A DNA stretch of 52,002 nucleotides from Bradyrhizobium jicamae (GCF_018130695.1 NZ_JAFCJX010000045.1:1-52002); one strand, 5' to 3'. Positions 7,710 to 16,996 are shown, counted from the stretch's first letter. Numbers and translations are program-made. The notes: generated from the sequence alone by a model not told the origin.

Positions 7710-8471
7710 TTACGCCCCGAGCAGCGGCTCGATGCTGCAGTCGAGCAGCCGCGGATCGATGCCGGCTTCCATGCCGTCGAACATCGAGTTCATGAAATCG
7801 ATCAACGCATCGCTCGCCGCCATCGCGCGATCGGCGCGGCGGTTGGCGACCGCGTTGAGAATGGCGAGGTGGCTGTCGATGGTGCCGGACAGGTCGGCTT
7901 GTCCCGGCATGTGGCGATGATGGATGAAGCCGATGCGGCGGTAGATCGTGTGCAGCGGTCGCAGCGTATGGGCGAGGAACGGCTCGCCGGCGGCGGCCAG
8001 GATCAGGCTGTCGATGCGGCGGTCGATCGCGTTGAATTCGTCGAGCGTCAGCGCTGCGCGCTTGTCCTTCAGCACCCGCTCGATGTGCAGCGCCTGATTG
8101 CGGTGGGAGAGGCTGGCGCGCTCGGCGGCGAGGCGGATGACGAAGCGCTCGATGTCGCGGCGCAGCTCCAGCAGCATGCGCTCGCGGGCGAGGTCGATCG
8201 GCGCGACCTGCAGGCCGTGGCGCGGGCGGATGATGATCAGCGTGTCGGCGGCGAGCGTGTTGACGGCGTTGTGCACCGGCGTGCGGCCGAAGCCGGTGAT
8301 GTCCTGCAGATCCTGCACGGTGAGGGACTGGCCTGGCTTCAGCTCGCAATTGACCAGCAGATCCTCGATCCGCTGGTAGGCGAGCTCGAAGAAATTGACG
8401 CGATTGCGCCGGCCGGGCGTCTCGTCCGTACCGGAACGCACCACCTCGAGTGCGCGCTTGCGCCGGGCCAT
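7710..8471 (-). CDS. GntR-family transcriptional regulator (FCD/FadR-like effector domain)
   Basis: The 253-residue protein has an N-terminal winged helix-turn-helix in which GFGRTPVHNAVNTLAADTL is the recognition portion (about residues 55–75). An all-helical effector domain follows, carrying conserved histidines in the manner of FCD ligand-binding domains. ATG 8471 is chosen because GGGAGG lies 5–6 nt upstream; the longer frame beyond it runs into the intergenic control region. It heads the leftward gntR–MFS unit and is divergent from the dehydratase operon, so it likely controls both. It is probably a repressor relieved by a sugar acid, although the ligand cannot be read from the sequence. 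Confidence 0.9.
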   Translation of the reverse strand: MARRKRALEVVRSGTDETPGRRNRVNFFELAYQRIEDLLVNCELKPGQSLTVQDLQDITGFGRTPVHNAVNTLAADTLIIIRPRHGLQVAPIDLARERMLLELRRDIERFVIRLAAERASLSHRNQALHIERVLKDKRAALTLDEFNAIDRRIDSLILAAAGEPFLAHTLRPLHTIYRRIGFIHHRHMPGQADLSGTIDSHLAILNAVANRRADRAMAASDALIDFMNSMFDGMEAGIDPRLLDCSIEPLLGA

Positions 8472-8524
8472 TTCGCATCCTCCCAACGGCCGCTTGTTGT
8501 CATGCAGCCTGATCTTGCTGACTG

Positions 8525-8545
8525 TCACATTAAAACATGTTGTGA
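8525..8545. promoter_or_regulatory. Candidate operator of the GntR regulator
   Basis: An inverted repeat TCACA-N11-TGTGA encloses an 8-bp palindrome AACATGTT at 8534–8541. It lies in the AT-rich part of the 200-bp divergent gap between gntR and the dehydratase gene. Symmetry and location fit an autoregulatory GntR site. No second copy was found elsewhere in the window. Confidence 0.4.
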
Positions 8546-8671
8546 TATTTTACAAGCAGGCGTATCAATCGACCCAGCGGACCCCCGGCGTCGACACGTT
8601 TCGACGCGAGGCGGGCGCCAGAAGCGAGAATGCGGACCAGCCGGGAAGGTGGCCGTTCAGGGAGGATGACG

Positions 8672-9868
8672 ATGAAGATCACCGCGATCGAAACCTTGCG
8701 CACGGACGAGTTCGCCAACGTCATCTGGGTCCGTGTCCACACCGACACCGGACTGATCGGGCTCGGCGAGACCTTCTACGGCGCGGGCGCGATCGAAGCG
8801 CAGATCCACGATACGTTTGCCGGCCGGCTGCTCGGCCGCAATCCGCTGCACATCGAGGCGATCCACCGCGACATGCTCAATCTGCCGATGGCGCAGTCGT
8901 CGACCGGCGTCGAGTATCGCGCGGCGTCTGCGATCGACATCGCGCTGTGGGACCTGTTCGGCAAGGTCTGCGGCCAGCCGGTGCACCAGATGCTCGGCGG
9001 CCTCTGTCGCGACAAGCAGCGCATCTACAACACCTGCGCCGGCACCCAGTATGTCCGCTCGACCAATATCAGCCCGGTCGCGAACTGGAATCGCGGCGCC
9101 CAGGGACAGTACGAAGACCTCGACGCCTTCATGACCCGCGCCGATGCGCTGGCTGAAAGCCTGCTGGAGAGCGGCATCTCGGCGATGAAGATCTGGCCGT
9201 TCGATCCGGCGGCGCAAGAGAACAAGGGTCTCTACATCACCGCCGCCCAGATGAAGCAGGCGATCGAGCCGTTCGAGAAGATCCGCAAGGCCGTCGGCGA
9301 CAAGATGGAGATCATGGTCGAGCTCCACTCGCTGTGGAACCTGCCGACCGCGAAGCAGATCGCGCGCGCGCTCGAGCCGTACAAGCCGACCTGGTATGAG
9401 GATCCGATCCGGATGAACTCGCCGCAGGCGCTCGCCGAATATGCCCGCTCGACCGACGTCTGGGTCTGCGCCAGCGAGACGCTGGGCTCGCGTTTTCCCT
9501 ACAAGGACATGCTCGACCGCGACGCGATGCATGTTGTGATGGCCGACCTGTGCTGGACCGGCGGCCTCACCGAGGGCCGCAAGATCGCGGCGATGGCCGA
9601 GACCTATCACCGGCCTTTTGCTCCTCACGACTGCATTGGCCCGGTCGGCTTCATCGCGGCGATCCACATGTCGTTCAGCCAGCCGAACACACTGATCCAG
9701 GAGTCGGTGCGCGCGTTCTACAAGGGCTGGTACAACGAACTCGTCACCAGGATGCCCGTGATCAAGGACGGTTACGTCTATCCGATGGAAGGGCCGGGGC
9801 TCGGCGTCGACCTGCTGCCGGCGGTCTATGACCGGTCCGATCTGACCGTGCGCCGTTCCAACGCGTGA
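8672..9868 (+). CDS. Enolase-superfamily sugar-acid dehydratase (mandelate racemase group)
   Basis: The 398-residue protein has an N-terminal capping domain followed by a TIM barrel with enolase-superfamily metal ligands: Glu217 in VELHS, Glu243 in WYEDP and Glu269 in ASETLG. His219 in the same strand as the first ligand and His319 in APHDCIGP are candidate acid/base residues. This layout resembles galactonate and mannonate dehydratases, with Glu replacing the usual Asp at the first ligand. It likely dehydrates an aldonic acid to a 2-keto-3-deoxy acid. The neighbours are two idonate/gluconate-type dehydrogenases, so gluconate, idonate or a related epimer is a plausible substrate. SD GGAGG lies 6 nt before ATG 8672. 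The family is secure; the substrate is not. Confidence 0.88.
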   Translation: MKITAIETLRTDEFANVIWVRVHTDTGLIGLGETFYGAGAIEAQIHDTFAGRLLGRNPLHIEAIHRDMLNLPMAQSSTGVEYRAASAIDIALWDLFGKVCGQPVHQMLGGLCRDKQRIYNTCAGTQYVRSTNISPVANWNRGAQGQYEDLDAFMTRADALAESLLESGISAMKIWPFDPAAQENKGLYITAAQMKQAIEPFEKIRKAVGDKMEIMVELHSLWNLPTAKQIARALEPYKPTWYEDPIRMNSPQALAEYARSTDVWVCASETLGSRFPYKDMLDRDAMHVVMADLCWTGGLTEGRKIAAMAETYHRPFAPHDCIGPVGFIAAIHMSFSQPNTLIQESVRAFYKGWYNELVTRMPVIKDGYVYPMEGPGLGVDLLPAVYDRSDLTVRRSNA

Positions 9869-9875
9869 GGGTCTC

Positions 9876-10643
9876 GTGAGCACCGCACTGTTCGATCTCT
9901 CCGGCCGTACCGCGCTGGTCACCGGCTCGTCCCGCGGCCTCGGCCGCGCCATTGCCGAGGGCATGGCGAAGGCCGGCGCGCGGCTGCTCATCAACGGCGT
10001 CGATCCCGCGCGCGTGGAAACCGCGGTTGCGGAGTTTCGCGCCGCCGGACATCAAGCGGAAGGCGTGGCCTTCGACGTCACCGACGAGGCTGCGATCGTG
10101 GCCGCCTTCGAGCGCCTCGATCGCGACGGCATCGCGGTCGACATTCTCGTCAACAATGCCGGCATCCAGCGTCGCAAGCCGCTGGTCGAGTTCACCACCG
10201 ATGAGTGGCGCAAGGTGATCGAGACGAACCTCACCAGCGCTTTCGTCGCGGGACGCGAGGCGGCCCGGCGGATGATGGTGCGTCAGCGCGGCAAGATCAT
10301 CAATATCGGCTCGCTCGCCAGCGAACTGGCCAGGCCGACAGTCGGGCCGTACACGGCCGCCAAGGGTGGCATCAAGAACCTGACGCGATCGATGGCGGTC
10401 GAGTGGGCGGCAAGCGGCATCCAGGCCAATGCGATCGGCCCGGGCTACATGCTGACCGACATGAACGAGGCGCTGACCTCCAATCCCGAGTTCAACGGCT
10501 GGCTGATGTCGCGGATCCCCGCAAAGCGCTGGGGCAAGCCGGACGAATTGGTCGGCGCGGCGATTTTCCTCGCCTCCGACGCTTCCAACTATGTCAACGG
10601 GCAGATTATCTATGTCGATGGCGGTATGCTGGCGGCGATGTGA
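9876..10643 (+). CDS. idnO: Short-chain dehydrogenase, gluconate 5-dehydrogenase type
   Basis: This classical SDR has 255 residues: cofactor motif TGSSRGLG at 16–23, NNAG at 93–96, catalytic Ser146, Tyr159 and Lys163, and a C-terminal YVDGGM signature. Its closest recognisable relatives are gluconate 5-dehydrogenases, which interconvert 5-ketogluconate and D-gluconate. It starts at GTG 9876 with GAGGG five nt upstream and lies 7 bp after the dehydratase. Next comes an L-idonate 5-dehydrogenase, so the pair would turn L-idonate into 5-ketogluconate and then gluconate. Cofactor preference was not assigned. Confidence 0.85.
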   Translation: MSTALFDLSGRTALVTGSSRGLGRAIAEGMAKAGARLLINGVDPARVETAVAEFRAAGHQAEGVAFDVTDEAAIVAAFERLDRDGIAVDILVNNAGIQRRKPLVEFTTDEWRKVIETNLTSAFVAGREAARRMMVRQRGKIINIGSLASELARPTVGPYTAAKGGIKNLTRSMAVEWAASGIQANAIGPGYMLTDMNEALTSNPEFNGWLMSRIPAKRWGKPDELVGAAIFLASDASNYVNGQIIYVDGGMLAAM

Positions 10644-10685
10644 TCGCTGTATACCGACCTCAAGACCAACAGAGAGACCAGACCT

Positions 10686-11717
10686 ATGCGCGCCGTCGTC
10701 ATTCATGCTCCCCATGATCTCCGGATCGACAGTTTTGAGAATCCGGCGCCAGCGGCGCATCAGGTGCGGGTGAAGATCGCGGCCGGCGGCATCTGCGGCT
10801 CGGACCTGCATTACTACCATCACGGCGGTTTTGGCGTGGTGCGGATCCAGCAGCCGATGGCGCTGGGACATGAGATTTCCGGCACGGTCGCCGACGTCGG
10901 CTCCGGCGTCTCGCACCTGCGCGCCGGCATGCGCGTCGCGGTCAATCCGAGTTTGCCGTGCGGAAGTTGCGCCTATTGCCATGAGGGCATGCACAACCAG
11001 TGCACCGACATGCGCTTCATGGGCAGCGCGATGCGCAATCCCCATGTGCAGGGTGGCTTCCGCGAGTTCGTCACGGTCGATGCCTCGCAGGCGATCCCGA
11101 TCGCGGACTCGCTGTCGTTTGCTGAAGCCGCAATGGCTGAGCCGTTTGCGGTATGCCTTCACGCCGGACGGCAAGCGGGCAGCCTGCTCGGCAAGCGCGT
11201 GCTGATCACGGGCTGCGGGCCGATCGGCGCGCTGATGGTCGTGGTGGCGCGCTACGGCGGCGCGTCCGAGATCGTGGTGACCGACATTGCCGACGCGCCG
11301 CTCGCAACCGCCCGCAAGCTCGGGGCGACCAGCGCCATCAACAGCGCGCGCGATGGCGCGGCGTTGGAGCCTTACAAGGCGGGCAAGGGCACGTTCGACG
11401 TGTTGTTCGAGGCCTCGGGCAACCAGGCGGCACTGCGGCAGGCGCTTGATCTGCTGCGGCCGGGCGCCGTGATCGTCCAGGTCGGGATCGGTGGTGAGAT
11501 GACGCTGCCGATCAACACCATCGTCGCCAAGGAACTGCAGCTCCGCGGAACCTTCCGCTTCGATCCCGAGTTCGAACTGGCCTTGCGGCTGATGGGACAG
11601 GGCCTGGTCGACCTCAAGCCGCTGGTCTCGGCGTCCATCCCGTTCGAGTCGGCCGTCGAGGCCTTTGAGTTGGCGACCGACCGCTCGAAGTCGATGAAGG
11701 TGCAACTGACTTTTTAG
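10686..11717 (+). CDS. idnD: L-idonate 5-dehydrogenase, zinc-dependent alcohol dehydrogenase family
   Basis: The 343-residue medium-chain dehydrogenase has catalytic zinc ligands Cys37, His62 and Glu63 (GHEISG), the structural zinc quartet Cys92, Cys95, Cys98 and Cys106, and the Rossmann motif GCGPIG at 176–181. The sequence ICGSDLHYYHHGGFG and the overall length agree with L-idonate 5-dehydrogenase. It is the third gene of the rightward sugar-acid operon, 42 bp after idnO. Other polyol dehydrogenases share this fold, so substrate identity rests on the idnO neighbour. A REP-like hairpin follows 12 bp after the stop. Confidence 0.85.
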   Translation: MRAVVIHAPHDLRIDSFENPAPAAHQVRVKIAAGGICGSDLHYYHHGGFGVVRIQQPMALGHEISGTVADVGSGVSHLRAGMRVAVNPSLPCGSCAYCHEGMHNQCTDMRFMGSAMRNPHVQGGFREFVTVDASQAIPIADSLSFAEAAMAEPFAVCLHAGRQAGSLLGKRVLITGCGPIGALMVVVARYGGASEIVVTDIADAPLATARKLGATSAINSARDGAALEPYKAGKGTFDVLFEASGNQAALRQALDLLRPGAVIVQVGIGGEMTLPINTIVAKELQLRGTFRFDPEFELALRLMGQGLVDLKPLVSASIPFESAVEAFELATDRSKSMKVQLTF

Positions 11718-11729
11718 GCCTGTTGTTTG

Positions 11730-11776
11730 CGCATGATCTTCTCGGAAAACCGCTTCACACTTTTCCGGATCATGCG
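11730..11776 (-). repeat. REP-like palindromic repeat, copy 1
   Basis: Terminal arms CGCATGATC / GATCATGCG enclose a core containing a GGAAAAC/TTTTCC inverted pair. Read on the minus strand it differs at only about two positions from 38973–39017. It sits between the convergent idnD and xthA genes, and its right arm contains the TGA stop of xthA. It could act as a two-way transcription barrier. Confidence 0.85.
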
Positions 11777-12567
11777 CTGGCCGTCTCGAAATCGAGGTCG
11801 GCCCAGACCGGAACGTGATCCGACGGCTTCTCCCAGGCGCGGACGTAGCTGTCGATCCCGACATTGACCAGGCGATCGCTGGCCTGCGGCGACAGCAGCA
11901 GGTGATCGATCCGAAGGCCCCAGTTCTTCTGCCAGGCGCCGGCCTGGTAGTCCCAGAAGGTGTATTGGCCGGGCTCGTCATTGACGGCCCGGAGCGCGTC
12001 CGTCAGGCCGAGGCCGAGCAGGGACTGGAAGGCCTCGCGGGTGGTCGGGCGGAACAGGGCGTCATCGACCCAGGCGGCGGGGTTATAGACGTCGCGGGCG
12101 GCCGGAATCACGTTGTAATCACCGGCGAGGATCAGCGGCTCCTCGGTCTTAAGTCGCTCCTTCGCATAGTCAAAAAGTCGCGACATCCATTTGAGTTTGT
12201 ACGGATATTTGTCCGTGTTGGCCGGATTGCCGTTGGGCAGGTAGAGGCAGGCGACCCGGACCACGCCATGCTTCAGCATCACGACGCCCTCGAGGAAGCG
12301 GGCATGGGCATCCTCGTCGTCGCCGGCGAGGCCCGACTTGGTTTCCTCGAAGGGCAGCTTGGAGAGCAGTGCGACGCCGTTGAAGGTCTTCTGGCCGTGG
12401 GTCACCACGTTGTAGCCGAGCGCCTCGATCTCGAGCCGCGGGAAGGCGTCATCGACGCATTTGATCTCCTGCAGGCAGACGATGTCGGGAGAGCATTCCT
12501 TCAGCCAAGCGACCAGCAACTCTATCCGCTGCCTGACGGAATTGACGTTCCACGTAGCAATACGCAT
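11770..12567 (-). CDS. xthA: Exodeoxyribonuclease III
   Basis: The enzyme cleaves DNA at abasic sites and degrades 3′ ends during base-excision repair. The 265-residue protein has the endonuclease/exonuclease/phosphatase fold with expected residues: Asn7 (WNVNS), metal ligand Glu34 (CLQEIK), Asp and Asn in LAGDYNVIP, and the terminal SDHVPVWADL with the catalytic Asp-His pair. The length is normal. Its last codons and stop lie within a REP-like repeat (11730–11776), so the C-terminus ASA may have been altered by repeat insertion. It is convergent with idnD and divergent from the efflux operon. Confidence 0.96.
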   Translation of the reverse strand: MRIATWNVNSVRQRIELLVAWLKECSPDIVCLQEIKCVDDAFPRLEIEALGYNVVTHGQKTFNGVALLSKLPFEETKSGLAGDDEDAHARFLEGVVMLKHGVVRVACLYLPNGNPANTDKYPYKLKWMSRLFDYAKERLKTEEPLILAGDYNVIPAARDVYNPAAWVDDALFRPTTREAFQSLLGLGLTDALRAVNDEPGQYTFWDYQAGAWQKNWGLRIDHLLLSPQASDRLVNVGIDSYVRAWEKPSDHVPVWADLDFETASA

Positions 12568-12587
12568 TGCAAAAGACCCGGATCGAA

Positions 12588-12610
12588 GCCACAGATTTCA
12601 CCTTTGTGGC
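12588..12610. promoter_or_regulatory. Candidate operator before the RND efflux operon
   Basis: The inverted repeat GCCACA-N11-TGTGGC lies in the 113-bp divergent gap between xthA and the efflux adaptor gene. Efflux operons are often controlled from such sites by TetR or MarR regulators, but none is encoded nearby. Symmetry is the only evidence. Confidence 0.3.
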
Positions 12611-12680
12611 ATACCATGTGCCGTAAGGCTGTGATATTTGTCTAGAAATAAGGCGCAACAATCGCCGTCAAGGGGGAGCT

Positions 12681-13859
12681 GTGAACCGTCCAGGGTCTTT
12701 GTGGACCCGACGTGTGTGCAACAATATGAAAAAACGTAATTGGCTGCTTCTGATCGTCGTGCTCGGCATTGCCGCCGGGGCCGCCTACTTCACCCGGTCG
12801 CAATGGATGAGCGGCACTGCCGCCACCGCCCAGGCACCGCAACGTCCCCGTACGGTCTCGGTCGAAATCGCCAAGGCGGAACGCCGATCGGTTCCGGTCG
12901 ACGTCGATGCGATCGGGCAGGTGACGCCGATCTCCAGCGTCGCGCTGAAGTCGCGGCTGGAGACCACCATTCTGTCCGTGCATTTCGAGGACGGCGCCAA
13001 GGTCAATGACGGCGACCTGCTGTTCACGCTCGACGCGCGTGCGATCGACGCCCAGATCGAGCAGGCCGAAGGCGTGCTCGCCAAGGACCAGGCCCAGCTC
13101 GAGGGCGCGCAGCGTGACCTCAAGCGCTACTCCGAGCTGGTCGGCAAGGGCGCGACCACGCAGGTCAATGTCGACAACGCCAAGACGCAGTCCGATATCC
13201 TGATCGGCACCATCAAGGCCGATCAGGCCGCACTCGACAATCTGCGCGTCCAGAAGAGCTACACCACGATCCGCGCGCCTTTCGCCGGGCGGATCAGTGC
13301 CGCCAATGTGAAGGTCGGCAATTTCGTGCGGCCGGCCGATCTGCAGCCGCTTGCGGTCATCAACCAGATGGCGCCGGTCTACGTCACCTTCGCGATTCCG
13401 CAGCGCGTGCTGGTCGACGTCCGCGAGGCCATGGCCAAGGGCGACTCCCGGGTAATCGCGACCATTCCAGGGCGCCAGACCTCGGATGACGGCAAGGTGG
13501 CCATGATCGAAAACACCGTCGATGCGACCACCGGCATGGTCACGGTGCGCGGCGTCATGAACAACAGCAGCGAGAGACTGTGGCCGGGCACGATCGTGCA
13601 GACCAAGCTGATCATCCGCAGTGAGGATGCCATCGTGGTACCGACCGTAGCGGTTCAGCGCAGCCAGGACAGCAATTTCGTGTTCGTGGTGAAAGACGGC
13701 GCCGCCAGGAAGACGTCCGTCAAGGTCGATCGGACCTTCCAGGGCATTTCGGTGATCTCGGAAGGCCTTTCCGGTGACGAAACCGTCGTGGTCGACGGCC
13801 AGCTTCTGCTCACCGATGGAACGCGGGTCGAGCCTCGGGCGAAGAAGGCGGGAGCGTAG
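12681..13859 (+). CDS. RND efflux periplasmic adaptor (membrane fusion protein)
   Basis: The 392-residue protein has one N-terminal membrane anchor (about residues 20–36). A barrel-sandwich/lipoyl half-motif follows (VALKSRLETTI...VHFEDGAKVNDGDLLFTLD), then a helical hairpin of about 80 residues, the second lipoyl half with the classic YTTIRAPFAGRI, and a beta-barrel domain. It is MdtA/AcrA-like and links an inner-membrane RND pump to an outer-membrane channel. The start is uncertain: GTG 12681 has AGGGGGA just upstream, while ATG 12726 gives a more usual MKKRNW beginning but has no ribosome site. The permease follows after 3 bp. No outer-membrane TolC-like gene is present here. Confidence 0.93.
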   Translation: MNRPGSLWTRRVCNNMKKRNWLLLIVVLGIAAGAAYFTRSQWMSGTAATAQAPQRPRTVSVEIAKAERRSVPVDVDAIGQVTPISSVALKSRLETTILSVHFEDGAKVNDGDLLFTLDARAIDAQIEQAEGVLAKDQAQLEGAQRDLKRYSELVGKGATTQVNVDNAKTQSDILIGTIKADQAALDNLRVQKSYTTIRAPFAGRISAANVKVGNFVRPADLQPLAVINQMAPVYVTFAIPQRVLVDVREAMAKGDSRVIATIPGRQTSDDGKVAMIENTVDATTGMVTVRGVMNNSSERLWPGTIVQTKLIIRSEDAIVVPTVAVQRSQDSNFVFVVKDGAARKTSVKVDRTFQGISVISEGLSGDETVVVDGQLLLTDGTRVEPRAKKAGA

Positions 13860-13862
13860 GCC

Positions 13863-16800
13863 ATGACGCTCTCCGAGCTCTGCATCCGCCGGCCGGTGAT
13901 GACGACGCTGATCACGGCGACGATCATTGCGTTTGGCGTGTTCGGATTCCGCCTGCTGCCGGTCTCGGCCCTGCCGAAGGTCGACTTCCCGACCATCGCC
14001 GTGACGGCGACCTTGCCCGGTGCCAGTGCCGACACCATGGCCGCATCGGTCGCCGGCATCATCGAGCGCCAGCTGTCGACCATTTCCGGCATCTCTTCGA
14101 TGACGTCGAGCTCGTCGCAGGGCACGAGCGTCATCACCATCCAGTTCGACCTCAACCGCAACATCGACGCCGCGGCGCTCGACGTGCAGACCGCGTTGAC
14201 GATCGCCCAGCGACGACTGCCGATCGAGATGACGATCCCGCCGAGCTTCCGGAAAGTGAACCCGGCGGACTTCCCGGTGCTGTTCGTGTCGCTTGGCTCG
14301 GCCACGCTGCCGCTGTCGACGGTCAACGAATATGGCGACATCACCATCGGGCAGGCGCTGTCGCAGCTGCCAGGCGTCGCGCAGGTGATCATCTACGGCG
14401 CGCAGAAATTCGCCATTCGGGTCCAGGCCGATCCGGAAGCCGCGGCCGCCCGCGGCTTGACGCTGGAGGATATCCGTACCGCGGTGTCGCGCGCCAACTC
14501 GTCGACCCCGGTCGGTACGCTGAACGGACCCAAGCAGGACGTGGCCCTGCAGGCCTCCGGCCAGATGGACAAGGCGGCCGACTACAGCTCGATCGTCGTC
14601 AAATGGGTGAACGGCTCGCCGGTCAAGCTGAACGAGGTCGCGCGCATCTATGACAGCGTCGAGAACGACAAGATCGCGACCTGGCTGAACGGCGAACGTG
14701 CCGTCGTGCTGGCTATCCAGAAGCAGCCCGACGCCAATACGGTGGCGGTCGTGGACGCCGTGCTGGCCAAGCTGCCGGCCTTGCGCGCAGCCATTCCGCC
14801 GTCGGTGACCATGCAGGTCATGATGGATCGCTCGATCTCGATCCGTCAGGCGGTCACCGACGTCGAGGAAACCCTGATGATCGCGATCGCGCTGGTCATC
14901 ATGGTGATCTTCCTGTTTCTGCGCAAAATCTCCGCGACCGTCATTCCCGCGCTGGCGGTGCCGATCTCGCTGTGCGGCACCTTCGCGATGATGTACCTGC
15001 TCGACTATTCCATCAACAACATGACGCTGCTGGCGCTGACGCTCTCGGTGGGCTTCGTGGTCGACGACGCCATCGTCATGCTGGAGAACATCGTCCGCCA
15101 TATCGAGCACGGCATGAAGCCGTACGATGCGGCGCTGAAGGGCGCCCGCGAGATCGGCTTCACCATCATCTCGATCACCTTCTCGCTGATCGCAGTGTTC
15201 ATCCCGGTGCTGTTGATGGGCGGCATCGTCGGCCGCGTGTTCCGCGAATTCGCGGTGACGATCTCGGTTGCCATCATCGTCTCGGGCTTCGTATCGCTGA
15301 CGCTGACACCGATGCTGTGCGCGCGGGTCCTGAACGAGCATGACGACAGCAAGAAGCCGTTCATCGTGCTGCGCCTCTTCGAACGGATGTTCGAGTCCTG
15401 GCTCCGCGCCTATGAAGTGACGCTGGACTGGGTGCTGGCACGCAAGGCCATCATGCTGCTGGTGACGCTCGCGACGCTCGGTGGCACCGTCTACCTCTAC
15501 ATGATCGTGCCGAAAGGCTTTTTCCCGGAGGAAGACACCGGCTTCCTGATCGGCGTGACGGAAGCGGCCACCGACACCTCCTTTGAGGCGATGAAGGAGC
15601 GCCAAAATGCGCTGGCGGATATCCTGAGCAAGGATCCGGCGATCGAATACCTCAACTCGACCGTTGGTTCCGGCGGCCCCAATCCGACGGCAAATTACGC
15701 CCGCTTCTTCATCGCGCTGAAGCCGAAAAAGGAGCGCGACGATCTCAATACGATCAAGGCCCGGCTTCGCGCCAAGGCCCGTCAGGTTCCCGGCATTCAG
15801 GCGTTCTTCATGCCGATCCAGAACCTCAATATCGGCGGCCGCATTTCCAAGGCCCAGTATCAGTACGTCTTGCAGAGCGGCGACACGGAATCGCTGTATC
15901 GCATCGCGCCGGAGATGGTCGAGAAGATCGCGAAGATCCCCGGCCTGCTCGACGTCACGCCCGACCTCTACATCAAGAATCCGCAGATGACGGTCGATAT
16001 CGATCGCGAGAAGGCCATGGTCTACGGCGTCACCGTCGATCAGGTCCGCAACCAGCTCTACAATGCCTACGGCGCGCGGCAGGTCGGCACCATCTACATG
16101 CCGTCCAACGACTACCAGATCATCCTGGAGGCGCAGCCGCAGTTCCGTATCGATCCGTCCGACCTGTCCAAGCTGTACGTCAAGACGGCAGACAATCGGA
16201 CCATCCCGCTGGATGCGGTGGCAAGGATGGTGCCCAGCATCGGGCCCCTGCAGATCAACCACCAGGGCCAGCAGCCGGCGGTGACCATCTCGTTCAATCT
16301 CGCGCCCGGCGTTTCGCTGGGCTATGCGACCGACAGCATCAAGGATCTCGAACGCACCGCAAATCTACCGCCCACGATCGTCACGAATTTCTCCGGCACC
16401 GCGCAGGTCTTCGAAGATTCGAAAAGCGGGCAGGGCGTTCTGATCCTGGCGGCCGTGTTCGCCGCCTTCGTGATCCTCGGCATCCTGTACGAGAGCTTCA
16501 TCCACCCGATCACGATCATCTCCGGCCTGCCGTCGGCCGGCATCGGCGCGATCCTGACCCTGATGCTGTTCAAGATGGAGCTGTCCGTCATCGCGATGAT
16601 CGGCATCGTGATGCTGGTCGGCATCGTCAAGAAGAACGCCATCATGATGGTCGACTTCGCGCTCGAGCGCCGCCGCGTCGGCCTCAGCGCCGAGCACGCG
16701 ATCCGCGAGGCGGCGCTCTTGCGCTTCCGCCCGATCATGATGACGACGTTCGCGGCGATCTTCGGCACGCTGCCGATCGCGATCGGCGCCGGCGCCGGTG

Positions 16801-16994
16801 CCGAACTGCGTCAGCCGCTCGGCGTCGCCGTGGTCGGCGGTCTCTGCCTGTCGCAACTGCTGACGCTGTTCATCACTCCGGTGATCTACATCTATCTCGA
16901 CCGCATCGATCGCCGGCTGAAGCGCAAGCTGCAGCCGCAGCTCGAAGAAGCCGACGGCCGCGTCGCGCGGCCGCAGGTGGTCGCGGCGGAGTGA
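13863..16994 (+). CDS. RND multidrug efflux permease
   Basis: The 1043-residue inner-membrane pump of the HAE-1 group is most like MdtB/MdtC/MexF-type permeases. It has the twelve-helix plan with two large periplasmic loops. Helix 4 carries the proton-relay Asp pair in GFVVDDAIVMLENI (about residue 400), and the second half has GIVKKNAIMMVDFALE. It is a full-length, single-gene pump paired with the adaptor 3 bp upstream. Its stop overlaps the start region of the downstream exported hydrolase. The substrate cannot be predicted. No local regulator is encoded. Confidence 0.95.
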   Translation: MTLSELCIRRPVMTTLITATIIAFGVFGFRLLPVSALPKVDFPTIAVTATLPGASADTMAASVAGIIERQLSTISGISSMTSSSSQGTSVITIQFDLNRNIDAAALDVQTALTIAQRRLPIEMTIPPSFRKVNPADFPVLFVSLGSATLPLSTVNEYGDITIGQALSQLPGVAQVIIYGAQKFAIRVQADPEAAAARGLTLEDIRTAVSRANSSTPVGTLNGPKQDVALQASGQMDKAADYSSIVVKWVNGSPVKLNEVARIYDSVENDKIATWLNGERAVVLAIQKQPDANTVAVVDAVLAKLPALRAAIPPSVTMQVMMDRSISIRQAVTDVEETLMIAIALVIMVIFLFLRKISATVIPALAVPISLCGTFAMMYLLDYSINNMTLLALTLSVGFVVDDAIVMLENIVRHIEHGMKPYDAALKGAREIGFTIISITFSLIAVFIPVLLMGGIVGRVFREFAVTISVAIIVSGFVSLTLTPMLCARVLNEHDDSKKPFIVLRLFERMFESWLRAYEVTLDWVLARKAIMLLVTLATLGGTVYLYMIVPKGFFPEEDTGFLIGVTEAATDTSFEAMKERQNALADILSKDPAIEYLNSTVGSGGPNPTANYARFFIALKPKKERDDLNTIKARLRAKARQVPGIQAFFMPIQNLNIGGRISKAQYQYVLQSGDTESLYRIAPEMVEKIAKIPGLLDVTPDLYIKNPQMTVDIDREKAMVYGVTVDQVRNQLYNAYGARQVGTIYMPSNDYQIILEAQPQFRIDPSDLSKLYVKTADNRTIPLDAVARMVPSIGPLQINHQGQQPAVTISFNLAPGVSLGYATDSIKDLERTANLPPTIVTNFSGTAQVFEDSKSGQGVLILAAVFAAFVILGILYESFIHPITIISGLPSAGIGAILTLMLFKMELSVIAMIGIVMLVGIVKKNAIMMVDFALERRRVGLSAEHAIREAALLRFRPIMMTTFAAIFGTLPIAIGAGAGAELRQPLGVAVVGGLCLSQLLTLFITPVIYIYLDRIDRRLKRKLQPQLEEADGRVARPQVVAAE

Positions 16995-16996
16995 CG

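Noticed and set aside
6687..8669. Plus-strand frame of 660 codons opposite the MFS and GntR genes
   Set aside because: It is an Asp/Gln/His/Arg-rich shadow of two clear minus-strand genes and spans their intergenic gap.
12642..16262. Open minus-strand frame of about 1200 codons opposite the RND genes
   Set aside because: Composition is Arg/Asp/His-rich low complexity typical of the antisense of high-G+C genes, and the plus strand encodes a clear RND adaptor and pump.
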